The notes beneath the pieces are model-generated. The model was not told where the DNA came from. It did no database searches and saw only the letters and a program-made list of their open reading frames with translations. Position numbers and translations under genes: made by a program. Below, in pieces: positions 43,973 through 54,120 of a stretch of DNA of 64,000 nt (position 1 is the stretch's first letter; the number at the start of each line of letters is the position of its first letter). This stretch comes from Bacteroidota bacterium. GTDB taxonomy: Bacteria > Bacteroidota > Ignavibacteria > Ignavibacteriales > Melioribacteraceae. The DNA lies in NCBI GenBank assembly GCA_018818165.1, contig JAHISP010000071.1, positions 248,001 through 312,000 on the forward strand, given 5' to 3'.

Positions 43973-44004
43973 CAGTAACAAACTTAGAAATAATTAGGTA
44001 AAAA

Positions 44005-45555
44005 ATGAACCGACAAATATTGTGGGTAATTGTATTTTTTATAGGTGTAATCTTAAACTCTTGCTCTTTAGATAATAAAATTACAAATCCAACTACTCCT
44101 GATGATACAACCATACCTTATTTGCCATCACCAGCAAATGGTGTAAATAATATTTCAAGTTACCAACGACTTTCTTGGGAATGTTCCAAAGCGGTAAACT
44201 ATACAATTTATCTGGATAAAGTAACTCCTCCTATGCGAATTATAAAATCGAATACTTCAGATAAGTTTGCAGATATAATTGCCAGTGGAAATGGTGTTGT
44301 TTATTATTGGAAAGTGGTTGCAAAATTTAGTGATGGTTCAACGAAAGAAGGTCCAATTTGGCATTTTACAACTAGCCAATCTGCTTCAACGCAACCTGGA
44401 TATGTTCTTACTAACCATAGTATAACTACAGCTACACCAAATATAGTTAAAATGCTATTTCAGGTAACTGATTTAGAAAATAAGGGTATTGACTATTTAA
44501 CAATAAATGATTTTTTAATTTCCGAAGATGGTTATAGCGTTTCTAAGTATGAATCTAATATGGCTATTACAAAAAGAGAAAATAATCCATATCTAATTAA
44601 AACTGTTTTGATGTTAGATAATAGCACAAGTATTAGTGACGATTTAAATAGTTTACAGCTTTTGAAAGATGCAGCTAAAAACTTTATTAATAATATGGCT
44701 ACACAACAAGAAGTTGCGCTTTATAAATTTTCAAGTAATCCAGAACTAGTTTTAAATTTTACCAATGATAAAAATGCATTGAAAAATGCAATTGATAATA
44801 TAGGAAGGGGATTTGCTTCTACCAATTTATATGGTGCTGTAATTGAAGGCGTTTCGCAATGGACAGATATTATAAAGCCAGATAATATTGTTCAAGGTTC
44901 GCTAGTTTTATTCACAGATGGAAATGATACACAAGGTAGCAAAACTTTGGCAGAAGCCCTTAATGCAATTGGAGAGAAAAAAGTTTATACTGTAGGACTT
45001 GGTTCTGAAATTGAACCCGAAATATTAGCCCAAATTGGAAGGCAAGGTAATTATACAATTACAGAATTGAGCGAATTGAATCAAATATTTTTACAGATTC
45101 AACAAGAAATAGATGCATATGCAAATAGTTTTTATTGGATGAAATACTCAAGTCCTAAACGTGGCAATAGTGAGCACACACTTGATTTATCAATTGTTGA
45201 TAATCCAATTTATTCTGTGGCGGAAGGAACATTTAGTAGTGCCGGTTTCTTTGATCCTGCACCAGGTGTATACATTAACTCATCATTTGTAAAAACACTT
45301 GGAGATTCTGTGTTTACACTCGTTGCTGGTGGATATCCTGTTGAGTTGAACGCATTTTCGTACGGAGGCATTAAAACTCCAATTTATAACTGGGGTACAA
45401 ATCCTATGTTGATTGTTGATGAGATTAATCCTCCAGAAAATTCGCACGTAAAAATATCCGCTATTAATACAGCTACTGCTGGTGACGTAACACTTATAGT
45501 GGATGATATAGAAAATGGTTTTAGCAAAACTTTAAAATTTAAAATTAGCAAGTAA
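44005..45555 (+). CDS. VWA-domain lipoprotein
   Basis: 516 residues. Lipoprotein signal (WVIVFFIGVILNSC, C20), a FN3/Ig-like domain at about 40-125 (PYLPSPANGVNNISSYQRLSWE…WHFTT), then a VWA domain at about 190-370 with MIDAS DNSTS (VLMLDNSTSISDDL) and LFTDGNDTQGS, and a C-terminal beta region. Probably attached to the outer face of a membrane. No neighbours of the Bat type; the following genes are unrelated. Confidence 0.85.
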   Translation: MNRQILWVIVFFIGVILNSCSLDNKITNPTTPDDTTIPYLPSPANGVNNISSYQRLSWECSKAVNYTIYLDKVTPPMRIIKSNTSDKFADIIASGNGVVYYWKVVAKFSDGSTKEGPIWHFTTSQSASTQPGYVLTNHSITTATPNIVKMLFQVTDLENKGIDYLTINDFLISEDGYSVSKYESNMAITKRENNPYLIKTVLMLDNSTSISDDLNSLQLLKDAAKNFINNMATQQEVALYKFSSNPELVLNFTNDKNALKNAIDNIGRGFASTNLYGAVIEGVSQWTDIIKPDNIVQGSLVLFTDGNDTQGSKTLAEALNAIGEKKVYTVGLGSEIEPEILAQIGRQGNYTITELSELNQIFLQIQQEIDAYANSFYWMKYSSPKRGNSEHTLDLSIVDNPIYSVAEGTFSSAGFFDPAPGVYINSSFVKTLGDSVFTLVAGGYPVELNAFSYGGIKTPIYNWGTNPMLIVDEINPPENSHVKISAINTATAGDVTLIVDDIENGFSKTLKFKISK

Positions 45556-45564
45556 GGATTTGAA

Positions 45565-45858
45565 ATGTCGGTTACAAAAAGTGAAGTTGAACATATTGCA
45601 AAATTAGCAAAACTTAAATTTAATGATTATGAAATAGATGAATATACAACTCAATTGAATCAAATTTTAGAATATATAGATAAGTTAAATGAGTTAAACA
45701 CTGAAAATGTTAAGCCTTTATCGCATCCTATAGCTGGTGAAAATGTATTTAGAGAGGATGTACTAAAAGAATCAATTTCAACAGAAGATGCACTTAAAAA
45801 TACATTAAATAAAAATGCTGAATATTTCAAAGTTCCAAAAGTAATTAAATCAAATTAA
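45565..45858 (+). CDS. gatC: Asp/Glu-tRNA amidotransferase subunit C
   Basis: 97 residues, the typical length. Conserved start VTKSEVEHIAKLAKLKF, QLNQILEYIDKLNELNTENV, PLSHP and the C-terminal YFKVPKVI, which wraps around GatA. The complex converts misacylated Glu-tRNA(Gln)/Asp-tRNA(Asn). gatA and gatB are not nearby. AAGGATT precedes the ATG; ten bases after the VWA gene stop. Confidence 0.95.
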   Translation: MSVTKSEVEHIAKLAKLKFNDYEIDEYTTQLNQILEYIDKLNELNTENVKPLSHPIAGENVFREDVLKESISTEDALKNTLNKNAEYFKVPKVIKSN

Positions 45859-45864
45859 TATAAA

Positions 45865-46647
45865 ATGAATATTGTTGGAATAATTCCTGCTCGTTTTGCT
45901 TCTACAAGACTTTTGGGCAAACTCCTAGCTAATATTGGAGGAAAACCTGTAATTCAGCATACGTATGAAAATGCAAAAAAGTCAAAACTAATGAATGATG
46001 TTATTATTGCTGTTGATGATGAAAGGTTATATAAAGTTGTTCGAGGATTTGGAGCTAAAGCGCGCTTAACACCAAAGGAGTTTTTAACAAGTACCGAAAG
46101 AGTTTCTTACATCGCATCTGAAATATCAGCCGATGTATTTCTAAATATCCCAGGTGCTCAACCATTTATAAATTCAAGAATGATAGATCAAGTAATTGAA
46201 CCTCATCTTTTTGACCCGGAAATATCAATAACTACATTGGCAAAAAAGATAAATTCCGTTGATGAACTTAAATCAACATCAATTCCTAAAGTTGTATTTG
46301 ATTATAATAACTTTGCGCTTTATTTTTCTTATTCACCAATTCCGTATGTAAAAGACGCTAAGACAAATCTGGAAAAAATATTGAGTGCGGAAATATATAA
46401 ACACATTGAAGTTTATGCGTATTCAAAAGAAGCAATTGAAATGATTAAAAAATTAACTCCAACTGATTTGGAACGCATCGAAAAACTGGAGCAATTAAGG
46501 TTGCTTGAACATGGATATAAAATTAAGATAGTTGTTACTGAAGAAGATTGTTTATCAATTAATACTCCAAATGATCTTGAAATAGCTCGAAAATATTTTG
46601 ACAACAATATATATGAAGGTCGATATGATTACTCCAAACAAATTTAG
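45865..46647 (+). CDS. KdsB-like cytidylyltransferase, with altered motifs
   Basis: 260 residues aligning with CMP-Kdo synthetase over the whole length: GIIPARFASTRLLGK, GGKPVIQHTYENA, IIAVDDERLYKVV, ..., CLSINTPNDLEIA. However the QGDEP motif (magnesium-binding Asp) is replaced by IPGAQPF, and the SGT(D/E)R motif by LTSTERV. So the enzyme may be catalytically altered or inactive, or use another sugar. It sits between gatC and a PLP-enzyme gene that overlaps it by 23 bases. Confidence 0.8.
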   Translation: MNIVGIIPARFASTRLLGKLLANIGGKPVIQHTYENAKKSKLMNDVIIAVDDERLYKVVRGFGAKARLTPKEFLTSTERVSYIASEISADVFLNIPGAQPFINSRMIDQVIEPHLFDPEISITTLAKKINSVDELKSTSIPKVVFDYNNFALYFSYSPIPYVKDAKTNLEKILSAEIYKHIEVYAYSKEAIEMIKKLTPTDLERIEKLEQLRLLEHGYKIKIVVTEEDCLSINTPNDLEIARKYFDNNIYEGRYDYSKQI

Positions 46648-47584
46648 TATTGCAAATCTTCCTACACCAATTCAAAAAGTAGAATTTCGTGGGACCAAAT
46701 TTTTAATTAAACGAGATGATTATACAGGTACAGAATTATCGGGAAACAAAATTAGAAAATTGGATTACATTCTTGCTGATGTAAAAAAGAAGAAAGCGGA
46801 TTATTTATTCACTTCTGGTGGTGATCAATCAAACCATGCAAGAGCAACAGCTATTGCAGCTAGGCAAATTGGAGTAAAAACAAAATTGTTCCTCTGGGGA
46901 AGCGAGACAAATAACCCTGATGGTAATCTATTTCTAAATCAATTGGTTGGAACTGAAATTGTTTACTTATCTAAAAAAGAATATGGTAATGTAAAAAATA
47001 TTATGTTAGAGGATAGCAAAAAACTCCAAAAAGAAGGACACAAAGTATATATTGCTCCCTCGGGCGGTTCAACTCCACTGGGAATTTGGGGATATATAAA
47101 TTTTATAAAAGAACTTGAGGAACAAAATCATCTATCTAAAGTAAAAGGAATTCTTTCTGCTTATGGAAGCGGTGGAACATCTGCTGGAATGTTGTTAGGC
47201 GCAGCAATGCTTGGTTCAAATGTAAAAATTTATGCAGTCAATGTTTTAGATAATCCCGAATTTGTACGTAATGCAATTATTAATTTAGTTGAAGACGCAA
47301 TTATTGAGTTCAAGATAAATGTTGAGGTTAATTACAACAATCTTATTATATTAGATGGTTATTCCGAGGAAGGATACAAAAATATTTCGGATGAAAAATT
47401 GAAAGTGATAAAAGAGTTTTATCAATCATCTGGAATTTTATTAGACCCAACCTATACCGGAAAAGCATTTTATGCTTATTATAAAAATTTTCTAGAAGGA
47501 AAGAAAAGTAGTAATGTTCTTTTCGTGCATACTGGAGGAATTTTTGGAGTATTTCCAAAACGAAAGAAGTATCTTGAGGCTTAA
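46625..47584 (+). CDS. D-cysteine desulfhydrase/ACC-deaminase family PLP enzyme
   Basis: 319 residues from ATG 46625, which has GAAGG six bases upstream inside the KdsB-like gene. The PLP lysine lies in [12 protein letters not shown], and [17 protein letters not shown] is the cofactor/substrate loop, with [10 protein letters not shown] and [12 protein letters not shown] later. Fold type II; likely activity is D-cysteine to pyruvate, H2S and ammonia, but family members differ. Confidence 0.9.
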   Translation: MITPNKFSIANLPTPIQKVEFRGTKFLIKRDDYTGTELSGNKIRKLDYILADVKKKKADYLFTSGGDQSNHARATAIAARQIGVKTKLFLWGSETNNPDGNLFLNQLVGTEIVYLSKKEYGNVKNIMLEDSKKLQKEGHKVYIAPSGGSTPLGIWGYINFIKELEEQNHLSKVKGILSAYGSGGTSAGMLLGAAMLGSNVKIYAVNVLDNPEFVRNAIINLVEDAIIEFKINVEVNYNNLIILDGYSEEGYKNISDEKLKVIKEFYQSSGILLDPTYTGKAFYAYYKNFLEGKKSSNVLFVHTGGIFGVFPKRKKYLEA

Positions 47585-47586
47585 AC

Positions 47587-48000
47587 GTGAATGAAAAAAT
47601 TAGAGTAATTGTAGCAAAATCTGGATTAGATGGACATGATAGAGGAGCAAAAATTGTAGCTGCAGCTTTACGAGACGCAGGTATGGAAGTTATTTATACA
47701 GGATTGAGACAATCTGCCGAAATGATTGTTGAAGCTGCAATTCAAGAAGATGTGCATGCAATTGGCATTAGCGTGCTTTCTGGTGCGCATAATACAATAT
47801 TTAAAAAAATATTAACTCTTATGAAAGAAAAGGAAATGGATGATGTTCTTTTATTTGGTGGGGGAATTATTCCAGAAGATGATATTGCAAAACTTAAGGA
47901 ATTAGGTGTTGGCGAGTTATTTACTCCTGGAGCTTCAACAACCCAAATTAGTAATTTTGTATTTAATTGGGTTAAAAATCATCCACGTAATTTGGTATAA
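47587..48000 (+). CDS. Cobalamin-binding subunit (mutase C-terminal type)
   Basis: 137 residues, the size of a free-standing B12-binding domain. DGHDRG (DxHxxG motif) supplies the histidine that ligates cobalt, followed by [14 protein letters not shown] and GGGIIPEDD. This is the small subunit form of methylmalonyl-CoA or related acyl-CoA mutases; the large subunit is not in the window. GTG start two bases after the preceding stop. Confidence 0.93.
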   Translation: MNEKIRVIVAKSGLDGHDRGAKIVAAALRDAGMEVIYTGLRQSAEMIVEAAIQEDVHAIGISVLSGAHNTIFKKILTLMKEKEMDDVLLFGGGIIPEDDIAKLKELGVGELFTPGASTTQISNFVFNWVKNHPRNLV

Positions 48001-48002
48001 TT

Positions 48003-49079
48003 GTGAGTGTTTTTTTGAGTAAAACAAATATTAAGAGAATTCTTGCTATTGATTTGATGCGAGCTTTTGCCGTTTTTATGATGGTTCAAGGTCATACTGT
48101 GCATTCACTTTTGAATGTTTCATCAATTAATACTAATTCTTTCGTTTTTCAAACATGGTTATTTTTTCGTGCTTTTACAGCACCCTTATTTATTTTTTCT
48201 TCTGGATTAGTTTTTTCATATTTGCTATTTCAAAAGAAATTTGACTTCAAAGCCAATTCAAGAATTTCTAAAGGAATTAATCGAGGAATAACACTGATTC
48301 TAATAGGTTATCTTCTTAGATTTCCAACAATTAAGATTTTTAACCTTTCGTATACAAGTCATTCACAATGGTTAACATTTTTTACAGTGGATGCTCTTCA
48401 CCTTATTGGTGTTGGATTATTGCTTATTATTTTAATAGCATATTTATCTGCAAAAATTCGAATTAATCCTATTATTTCCTTTGCGATTTTAACAATAATT
48501 GTATTTTTAGTTTCGCCTTTTATTAGTAAAATTGGCTGGAATAATAGCGATAATATTTTAATAGCGTCATATTTTACTTCAAAATTTGGCTCAATCTTTC
48601 CATTATTTCCTTATCTTGAATTTATTTTTTTCGGTGCCATTTTCGGAATTATAATTGCGCAAAACCGTGAGCTCATTACAAAAAAGAAAATTCTTTTTGC
48701 ATTATTTTTAGTTGGCAGTATTTTGTTCTACTTCTCACATTTAGTTGATTATGTTTATTTGGATTCATTTTTAAGATTTGGCGCAATTTTAATACTTTTT
48801 TCAGTATTTGGTTTTATTGGATCACACAGAAATTCATTACCGAGAATAGTTGAATCGTTTTCTAAAAATTCTTTATGGATTTACATTATTCATCTAATCA
48901 TCTTGTATGGATCTCCCACTTCAATTGGGCTAACTCATATTGTGGGTAATTTGTCCGCTGAATTAACAATATTTTTAGCCGTTTTTATGGTAATTTTAAT
49001 GGCAATTATATCACTAGGAATTGATAAATTGAGAGTAGGAAAGTTTAATTATTTTAGAAAGAATTTAGAATTGGAATAG
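48003..49079 (+). CDS. DUF1624 membrane acyltransferase
   Basis: 358 residues with about ten membrane helices. The N-terminal RILAIDLMRAFAVFMMVQGHTVHSLL is the heparan-alpha-glucosaminide N-acetyltransferase-like (DUF1624) motif, with the catalytic histidine in QGHT. It probably acylates a sugar on the outer side of the inner membrane. Starts with GTG two bases after the B12-binding gene stop; RuvB follows after eight bases. Confidence 0.82.
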   Translation: MSVFLSKTNIKRILAIDLMRAFAVFMMVQGHTVHSLLNVSSINTNSFVFQTWLFFRAFTAPLFIFSSGLVFSYLLFQKKFDFKANSRISKGINRGITLILIGYLLRFPTIKIFNLSYTSHSQWLTFFTVDALHLIGVGLLLIILIAYLSAKIRINPIISFAILTIIVFLVSPFISKIGWNNSDNILIASYFTSKFGSIFPLFPYLEFIFFGAIFGIIIAQNRELITKKKILFALFLVGSILFYFSHLVDYVYLDSFLRFGAILILFSVFGFIGSHRNSLPRIVESFSKNSLWIYIIHLIILYGSPTSIGLTHIVGNLSAELTIFLAVFMVILMAIISLGIDKLRVGKFNYFRKNLELE

Positions 49080-49087
49080 GCTAATTA

Positions 49088-50125
49088 ATGCGTGATTTAC
49101 CAATAAGAGATCCAAATAGGTTAGATGAAGAAGTTACCATTGAAAAAGCATTGCGCCCTAAAAGTTTTAGGGAGTTTAGTGGGCAGAAAAAAATTACGGA
49201 TAATTTAAAAGTCTTTATTGGAGCTGCAAGAAAACGAGGTGAAAGCTTGGATCATGTTTTGCTTACTGGTCCTCCTGGATTAGGTAAAACAACACTTGCA
49301 AATATTATTGCTAACGAAATGGGAGTTAATTTAAAATTAACTTCAGGCCCAGTTCTTGAAAAACCTGGAGATTTGGCTGGAATTCTTACAAATTTGGAAG
49401 AAAACTCGGTGCTTTTTATTGATGAAATACACAGATTAAGTCCGGTTGTGGAGGAATATTTATATTCCGCAATGGAAGACTATAAATTGGATATCATGAT
49501 TGATACTGGACCAAACGCTAGAAGTGTTCAAATAAAACTTCCTCAATATACATTAATTGGCGCCACTACTCGGGCAGGTTTACTTACTGCTCCTTTGCGC
49601 GATCGGTTTGGAATAAAATTTAGATTGGACTATTATGATAGTTCACTTCTCAAAAATATTGTTGAGCGTTCTGCTAACTTATTGAATGTGCCTATTGATG
49701 AAAATGCAGCTTTGGAGCTTGCAAAACGTTCCCGTGGAACTCCGAGAATTGCAAATAGGTTGTTAAGACGTACTCGTGATTTTTCAGATTTTGAAGATAA
49801 AACTATCATTGATATTGCTACAACTCAAAAAGCATTAAAAGCTCTGGAAGTTGATGCAGATGGTTTGGATGAAATGGATAAGGAAATTATACTTTCCATA
49901 ATTGAACGCTTTAATGGTGGACCAGTTGGTTTAAGTACTCTTGCAGTTAGTGTTAACGAAGATGCTGGCACAATAGAAGAGGTTTATGAACCATTCTTAA
50001 TCCAACAAGGTTTTATTCAAAGAACACCTCGAGGAAGGGAAGCTACCGATTTAGCTTATAAACGATTTAATAAAAAACGAACAAAGCGTGGACTAAATCA
50101 GGAAGATTTATTTGAGGGAGAATAA
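49088..50125 (+). CDS. ruvB: Holliday junction helicase RuvB
   Basis: 345 residues, full length. N-terminal [11 protein letters not shown], Walker [11 protein letters not shown], Walker [10 protein letters not shown], sensor/arginine finger [19 protein letters not shown], sensor 2 [15 protein letters not shown], and the C-terminal winged helix ([33 protein letters not shown]). Motor for branch migration with RuvA; ruvA is not adjacent. Its 3' end supplies the GAGGGAG ribosome site for the next gene. Confidence 0.97.
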   Translation: MRDLPIRDPNRLDEEVTIEKALRPKSFREFSGQKKITDNLKVFIGAARKRGESLDHVLLTGPPGLGKTTLANIIANEMGVNLKLTSGPVLEKPGDLAGILTNLEENSVLFIDEIHRLSPVVEEYLYSAMEDYKLDIMIDTGPNARSVQIKLPQYTLIGATTRAGLLTAPLRDRFGIKFRLDYYDSSLLKNIVERSANLLNVPIDENAALELAKRSRGTPRIANRLLRRTRDFSDFEDKTIIDIATTQKALKALEVDADGLDEMDKEIILSIIERFNGGPVGLSTLAVSVNEDAGTIEEVYEPFLIQQGFIQRTPRGREATDLAYKRFNKKRTKRGLNQEDLFEGE

Positions 50126-50127
50126 TT

Positions 50128-50613
50128 ATTTTACTTGATAAAAACATAAAACATAAAATTAGTGAAATTAAAATATTCCTATTTGATTTAGATGGTGTAT
50201 TAATTCTTCGGAAGGATAGAAACGAAGAAGAACTTCTAAACTGCATGGAAGAATTTACACAAAAACTAAAACTTAAAAATTATTACGCTGGGGTTATTAC
50301 TCAGCGAAAAGATGATGAATTGACAAAAAAATTAGCATCTATTAATAATTGTATTGTTGTTACATGTTCATTTAATAAAGTTGGAAGTGTTGAAAATATT
50401 CTAAAACCACTTAATTTAGAATTTTCTAATGTTTTATATATTGGAGACGATATGCTTGATATTCCATTACTGCAAAAAGCTGGAATTGCTATTGCACCTA
50501 GTAGTGCTAGACGTGAAGTAAAACGTGTTGTGGATTTCACTATTGATATAAATTTGAATGGGAGTATTCTGCATTCTGTTCTTGAAATGATTGACAAGTT
50601 AAGCCATGAATAA
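50128..50613 (+). CDS. HAD phosphatase, KdsC-like, with non-canonical start
   Basis: 161 residues if started at ATT 50128. The HAD motif I FLFDLDGVLILRK is upstream of the first ATG (50245), so that ATG cannot be the start. The frame is open back to a stop at 50113 and contains no ATG, GTG or TTG; GAGGGAG (50114-50120, within ruvB) lies seven bases before ATT 50128. Motif II/III are VITQR and IGDDMLDIPLLQKAG. Location before lptC suggests Kdo-8-phosphate phosphatase (KdsC), though the KdsC loop after motif I is shortened. Confidence 0.7.
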   Translation: MLLDKNIKHKISEIKIFLFDLDGVLILRKDRNEEELLNCMEEFTQKLKLKNYYAGVITQRKDDELTKKLASINNCIVVTCSFNKVGSVENILKPLNLEFSNVLYIGDDMLDIPLLQKAGIAIAPSSARREVKRVVDFTIDINLNGSILHSVLEMIDKLSHE

Positions 50614-51163
50614 ACTCGCAAATAAATACTATTTCTGCTTTCTTATAACAGTCTTAATATTTTCGTGTAATAACGAAAATATTAAACCCAAAGTTGATTT
50701 AACTCTGGAGGAGGAAAATATTCCGATCCTTGAAAGTTGGAACTCAAAAATGTTATTCACTGAGGATGGAAATTTGAAGGCAATTCTTTATACAGATTAT
50801 CTTGAAGCATATAATGAACCAAAAGAAAAATTATTGAAAAATGTTAAGGTTGAGTTCTTTAATTCAAAAGGCAAAAAAACTTCGCAGTTAACATCCAAAA
50901 GAGGCAGAATTGATGAAATTACTAATGATATGTATGCACTTGATAATGTTGTGGCTACAAATGATAGTTCAAATGTGAAGTTAGAAACAGAAGAGTTAAT
51001 GTGGAGAAAATTGGACGAAAAAATTGTAAGTGATAAGTTTGTTCGTATCACAACACCAACTGAATTAATTGAAGGATTTGGATTAGTTTCTGATCAACAT
51101 ATTAGAAATTATGTAATAAAAAATGTAACATACCAAACCACTACATCCAAAGCTCAAAAATGA
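50606..51163 (+). CDS. lptC: LPS export protein LptC
   Basis: 185 residues: an N-terminal membrane helix ending in a cysteine (FCFLITVLIFSC), then the beta-jelly-roll (ILESWNSKMLFTEDGNLKAILYTDYLEAYNE ... VKVEFFNSKGKKTSQLTSKRGRIDE ... YALDNVVATND). LptC links the LptBFG extractor to the LptA bridge. Overlaps the HAD gene by eight bases and the next gene by four. Confidence 0.88.
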   Translation: MNKLANKYYFCFLITVLIFSCNNENIKPKVDLTLEEENIPILESWNSKMLFTEDGNLKAILYTDYLEAYNEPKEKLLKNVKVEFFNSKGKKTSQLTSKRGRIDEITNDMYALDNVVATNDSSNVKLETEELMWRKLDEKIVSDKFVRITTPTELIEGFGLVSDQHIRNYVIKNVTYQTTTSKAQK

Positions 51164-52509
51164 AAAAAATATTTTTAATTGCATTTATATTAACGGCTAC
51201 ACTTTTTGCTCAAGATAAATCTGATATTATAAGAGTTATTGGAGAATCACTTATTGGAAAAACCGAAAATGGAATAAGCTTTCGCGAAGTAATTGGTAAC
51301 GTTGTTATGACTCAAGGAAATGTGCGAGTAACTTGTAATAAAGCAATTCAAAATTTGACTAACAATAATGCAGAACTAATTGGAAATGTTGTTGTAATGC
51401 AAGATTCAATTACTATTCACTCAGAAAAGGGTTACTACTTTGGTAACGAAAAGTATGTTTATTCTAATAAACATTTAACACTTGAAGATGGACATGTTGA
51501 ACTTACTGCGGATTCTGGTTACTATTACTTTGATTTGAAAAAATCAATTTTTAATTCAAATGTTAAACTGGTTGATTCAGTAAATATATTAAATTCAAAC
51601 AAACTGACATATTTTAATGATAATCAAAAAGTAATTGCTGTTGGAAAAGTAAATATATCTGATGAGGAATCATCTATATTTTGTGATAGTTTAATTCACT
51701 TTAGAGAGCAAAAAAAATCTAATGCTTATAACAATGTTAAAATTGTTAACGAAAAACAACAGCTTACTATAATTGGAGAAGAGTTAGTTGATGAAGGAAT
51801 GAACAATTATACTCGTATTACTGGAAATCCACTTCTAACAAAAATTGATACTACCGAAAGCGGAAAAGAAGATACGCTTTTTATACGAGCTAAAGTCTTT
51901 GAGGCAAAAGAGGATTCTGTTAAAACGCTTTTGGCAATTGATTCTGTTAAAATTATTAGAGGTGATTTATTTTCTGTTAACAATTATGCAATACTTTATA
52001 GAGACGAAAATAGATTGATGACAAAGAAAATGAAAGGTGATAAAAATTCCCCAATTCTTTGGTTTACAAATTCTCAACTTGTTGGTGATTCAATAAATAT
52101 ATTTTTATCAAACAGTAAACTTGATTCAATACAGATTAGAAATGATGCGACAATTCTTTCAAAGAATAAAAATTATGAATATCGTTACGAGCAAATTTCG
52201 GGCGATAAAATAAATATGTATTTTAGAGATGGAAAATTGAAATTAACCAATGTAGATGGTGGAGTTTTAAGCATTTATTTTATGTATGAAAAAAATGAAC
52301 CAAATGGGCTTATAAAATCGAGCTCAAACAAAGCCAAAATGATGTTTGAAAATAATGAGGTGGTAAATGTTTCTATGTATGAAGCTGTTCAAAGTGAATA
52401 TCATCCAGAAAAATTAGTAAAGGGGAATGAGCTAGATTTTACTATCCCTACATTTATTATTTATAAAAATAAACCTATGAAAGCAGAATTGATTCAGAGG
52501 AGTAAATAG
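51160..52509 (+). CDS. lptA: OstA/LptA-family LPS transport protein
   Basis: 449 residues, longer than classical LptA. Signal peptide IFLIAFILTATLFAQ, then OstA-type beta strands: VIGNVVMTQGNVRVTCNKAIQNL, AELIGNVVVMQDSITIHSEKGYYF, YSNKHLTLEDGHVELTADSGYYYF, repeated through the protein. The start overlaps lptC (ATGA); lptB follows directly. The long form could span more of the periplasm. Symbol rests on context as well as the domain. Confidence 0.85.
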   Translation: MKKIFLIAFILTATLFAQDKSDIIRVIGESLIGKTENGISFREVIGNVVMTQGNVRVTCNKAIQNLTNNNAELIGNVVVMQDSITIHSEKGYYFGNEKYVYSNKHLTLEDGHVELTADSGYYYFDLKKSIFNSNVKLVDSVNILNSNKLTYFNDNQKVIAVGKVNISDEESSIFCDSLIHFREQKKSNAYNNVKIVNEKQQLTIIGEELVDEGMNNYTRITGNPLLTKIDTTESGKEDTLFIRAKVFEAKEDSVKTLLAIDSVKIIRGDLFSVNNYAILYRDENRLMTKKMKGDKNSPILWFTNSQLVGDSINIFLSNSKLDSIQIRNDATILSKNKNYEYRYEQISGDKINMYFRDGKLKLTNVDGGVLSIYFMYEKNEPNGLIKSSSNKAKMMFENNEVVNVSMYEAVQSEYHPEKLVKGNELDFTIPTFIIYKNKPMKAELIQRSK

Positions 52510-53250
52510 ATGTCCAAAATATTAACATTAAGAAGTGAAGATTTAGTTAAGGCATATAAAAAAAGGACAGTTGTTGATAAAGTTTCAGTAAGTGTTAACC
52601 AAGGTGAAGTTGTGGGTTTACTAGGACCAAATGGTGCTGGAAAAACAACAACATTTTATATGATTGTTGGAATGATAAAACCTAAAAGTGGTAAAGTCTT
52701 TTTAGATGAAACGGAAATATCTTCAGAGCCAATGTACAAAAGAGCAAAAATGGGTATTGGATATTTACCCCAAGAAGCATCGGTGTTTAGAAGATTAACA
52801 GTTGAAGATAATATTATGGCAATCCTTCAACTTATAAAAATGGACGATTCCAAACGAAAAGAGAAAATGGAATCTCTTCTGGAAGAACTAAACATTACTC
52901 ATATTCGCAAAAGTAAAGGATTTCAACTAAGTGGCGGTGAAAGAAGGAGAACAGAAATTGCTCGCGCTTTAGCTAGTGACCCAAAATTTATTCTTCTTGA
53001 TGAACCATTTGCTGGTGTTGACCCAATTGCTGTGGAAGATATTATGACGATTGTTGCAAACCTAAAACATAAAGGCATTGGAATTTTAATAACCGATCAT
53101 AATGTTCACGAAACACTTGGCATTGTTGACCGTGGTTATATTCTGATAAATGGAAAATTATTTAGAGATGGAACAGCTAGTACTTTAGCTGAAGATGAAG
53201 ATGTAAGAAAGCTTTATCTTGGCGAAAATTTTAAGCTAGAAAGATATTAG
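52510..53250 (+). CDS. lptB: LPS export ABC ATPase LptB
   Basis: 246 residues. Walker [11 protein letters not shown]-loop [12 protein letters not shown], signature [15 protein letters not shown], Walker [20 protein letters not shown] and the [12 protein letters not shown]-loop, all characteristic of LptB. ATG abuts the preceding stop codon (TAG-ATG). lptF and lptG are not here. Confidence 0.96.
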   Translation: MSKILTLRSEDLVKAYKKRTVVDKVSVSVNQGEVVGLLGPNGAGKTTTFYMIVGMIKPKSGKVFLDETEISSEPMYKRAKMGIGYLPQEASVFRRLTVEDNIMAILQLIKMDDSKRKEKMESLLEELNITHIRKSKGFQLSGGERRRTEIARALASDPKFILLDEPFAGVDPIAVEDIMTIVANLKHKGIGILITDHNVHETLGIVDRGYILINGKLFRDGTASTLAEDEDVRKLYLGENFKLERY

Positions 53251-53274
53251 TAACAATAACAAAAAAGGAAAAAC

Positions 53275-53736
53275 ATGAATCTATACTCAATATATATAAC
53301 ATTACATATAATTTTTGCTGGCATTTGGCTTGCATTTTTTGCAGTGGAATTTATTCTGCGGGGAAAAATAAATAAAGGAATTGCTGTAAAAGAAAATGTT
53401 TCAAATTACTTAATGTTTACAAATGTTTTTGGAATAGCCGGTTCAATAGGTATTTTAATTACAGGAATACTGCTTGTCCTAAATTCTGGATACGGATTTT
53501 TTGACATGACAAGCAATCATTGGTTAGCAGCAAAGCAAATTATCTTAGTTGCTATATTAGGATTTACTGGTGGAATGGTTATTCCTGCTGCAAAAAAAAT
53601 AAGAAAAGAGCTTGAAAATAATGTTGATACCTTGTCACAAGGAAATCTTAATAAAATATTTAAGGTTAATTTGATAATAAACATTTTGGTTCTTATAAAT
53701 ATTCTATTTGCAATCACTCATAGGTTCTATTCTTAA
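53275..53736 (+). CDS. Four-helix membrane protein (DUF2269-like)
   Basis: 153 residues with four hydrophobic helices: LYSIYITLHIIFAGIWLAFFAVEFIL, NVFGIAGSIGILITGILLVLN, AAKQIILVAILGFTGGMVIPA, VNLIINILVLINILFAI. The early LHIIFAGIW and mid-protein GILITGI pattern is like DUF2269/CopD-type proteins, where the histidine may bind a metal or haem. AAAAGGAAAA precedes the ATG. Possibly the last gene of the lpt unit; a strong terminator follows. Confidence 0.7.
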   Translation: MNLYSIYITLHIIFAGIWLAFFAVEFILRGKINKGIAVKENVSNYLMFTNVFGIAGSIGILITGILLVLNSGYGFFDMTSNHWLAAKQIILVAILGFTGGMVIPAAKKIRKELENNVDTLSQGNLNKIFKVNLIINILVLINILFAITHRFYS

Positions 53737-53776
53737 TATTTATTGGGAATATATTTAGGTAATCTATTTAAATTTT

Positions 53777-53811
53777 CTATTTGGGATAAAATTTGTTTTT
53801 ATCCCAAATAG
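53777..53811 (+). terminator. Terminator after the membrane-protein gene
   Basis: CTATTTGGGAT (53777-53787) and ATCCCAAATAG (53801-53811) form a perfect 11-base stem; the intervening bases can extend it. No T-run follows on either strand, so this may instead work as a structural barrier. Confidence 0.6.
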
Positions 53812-54120
53812 AATTCGGGGTTTAGCGTTTTCCATTTTTTATTAAAGTTAGTGTGGTTTATAATCACTTGCCAAACAATCCAAAAGAAGTTTTCCTTTTT
53901 ATTTAGTTTTAAAATTGAAGTTAAAAATGAAATTATATCCCAGTAATGCGTTTTCGTGTAAATTCATTTTCAATTAAATGCGCTAAACGTTTCTAATTCT
54001 TTCGCTCACATCAAATAAAGGTTTAGTGAATTTTCCCACAACAAATAAATTGAACCAAAAAATTTGGGCATAAATATTTTTGCTACCATTATTTTATTTA
54101 CTTGGTTTACAATATTCCAA

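Noticed and set aside
50245-50613. 122-residue HAD start at the first ATG
   Set aside because: Would lose the catalytic DLDGVL motif encoded upstream in the same frame.
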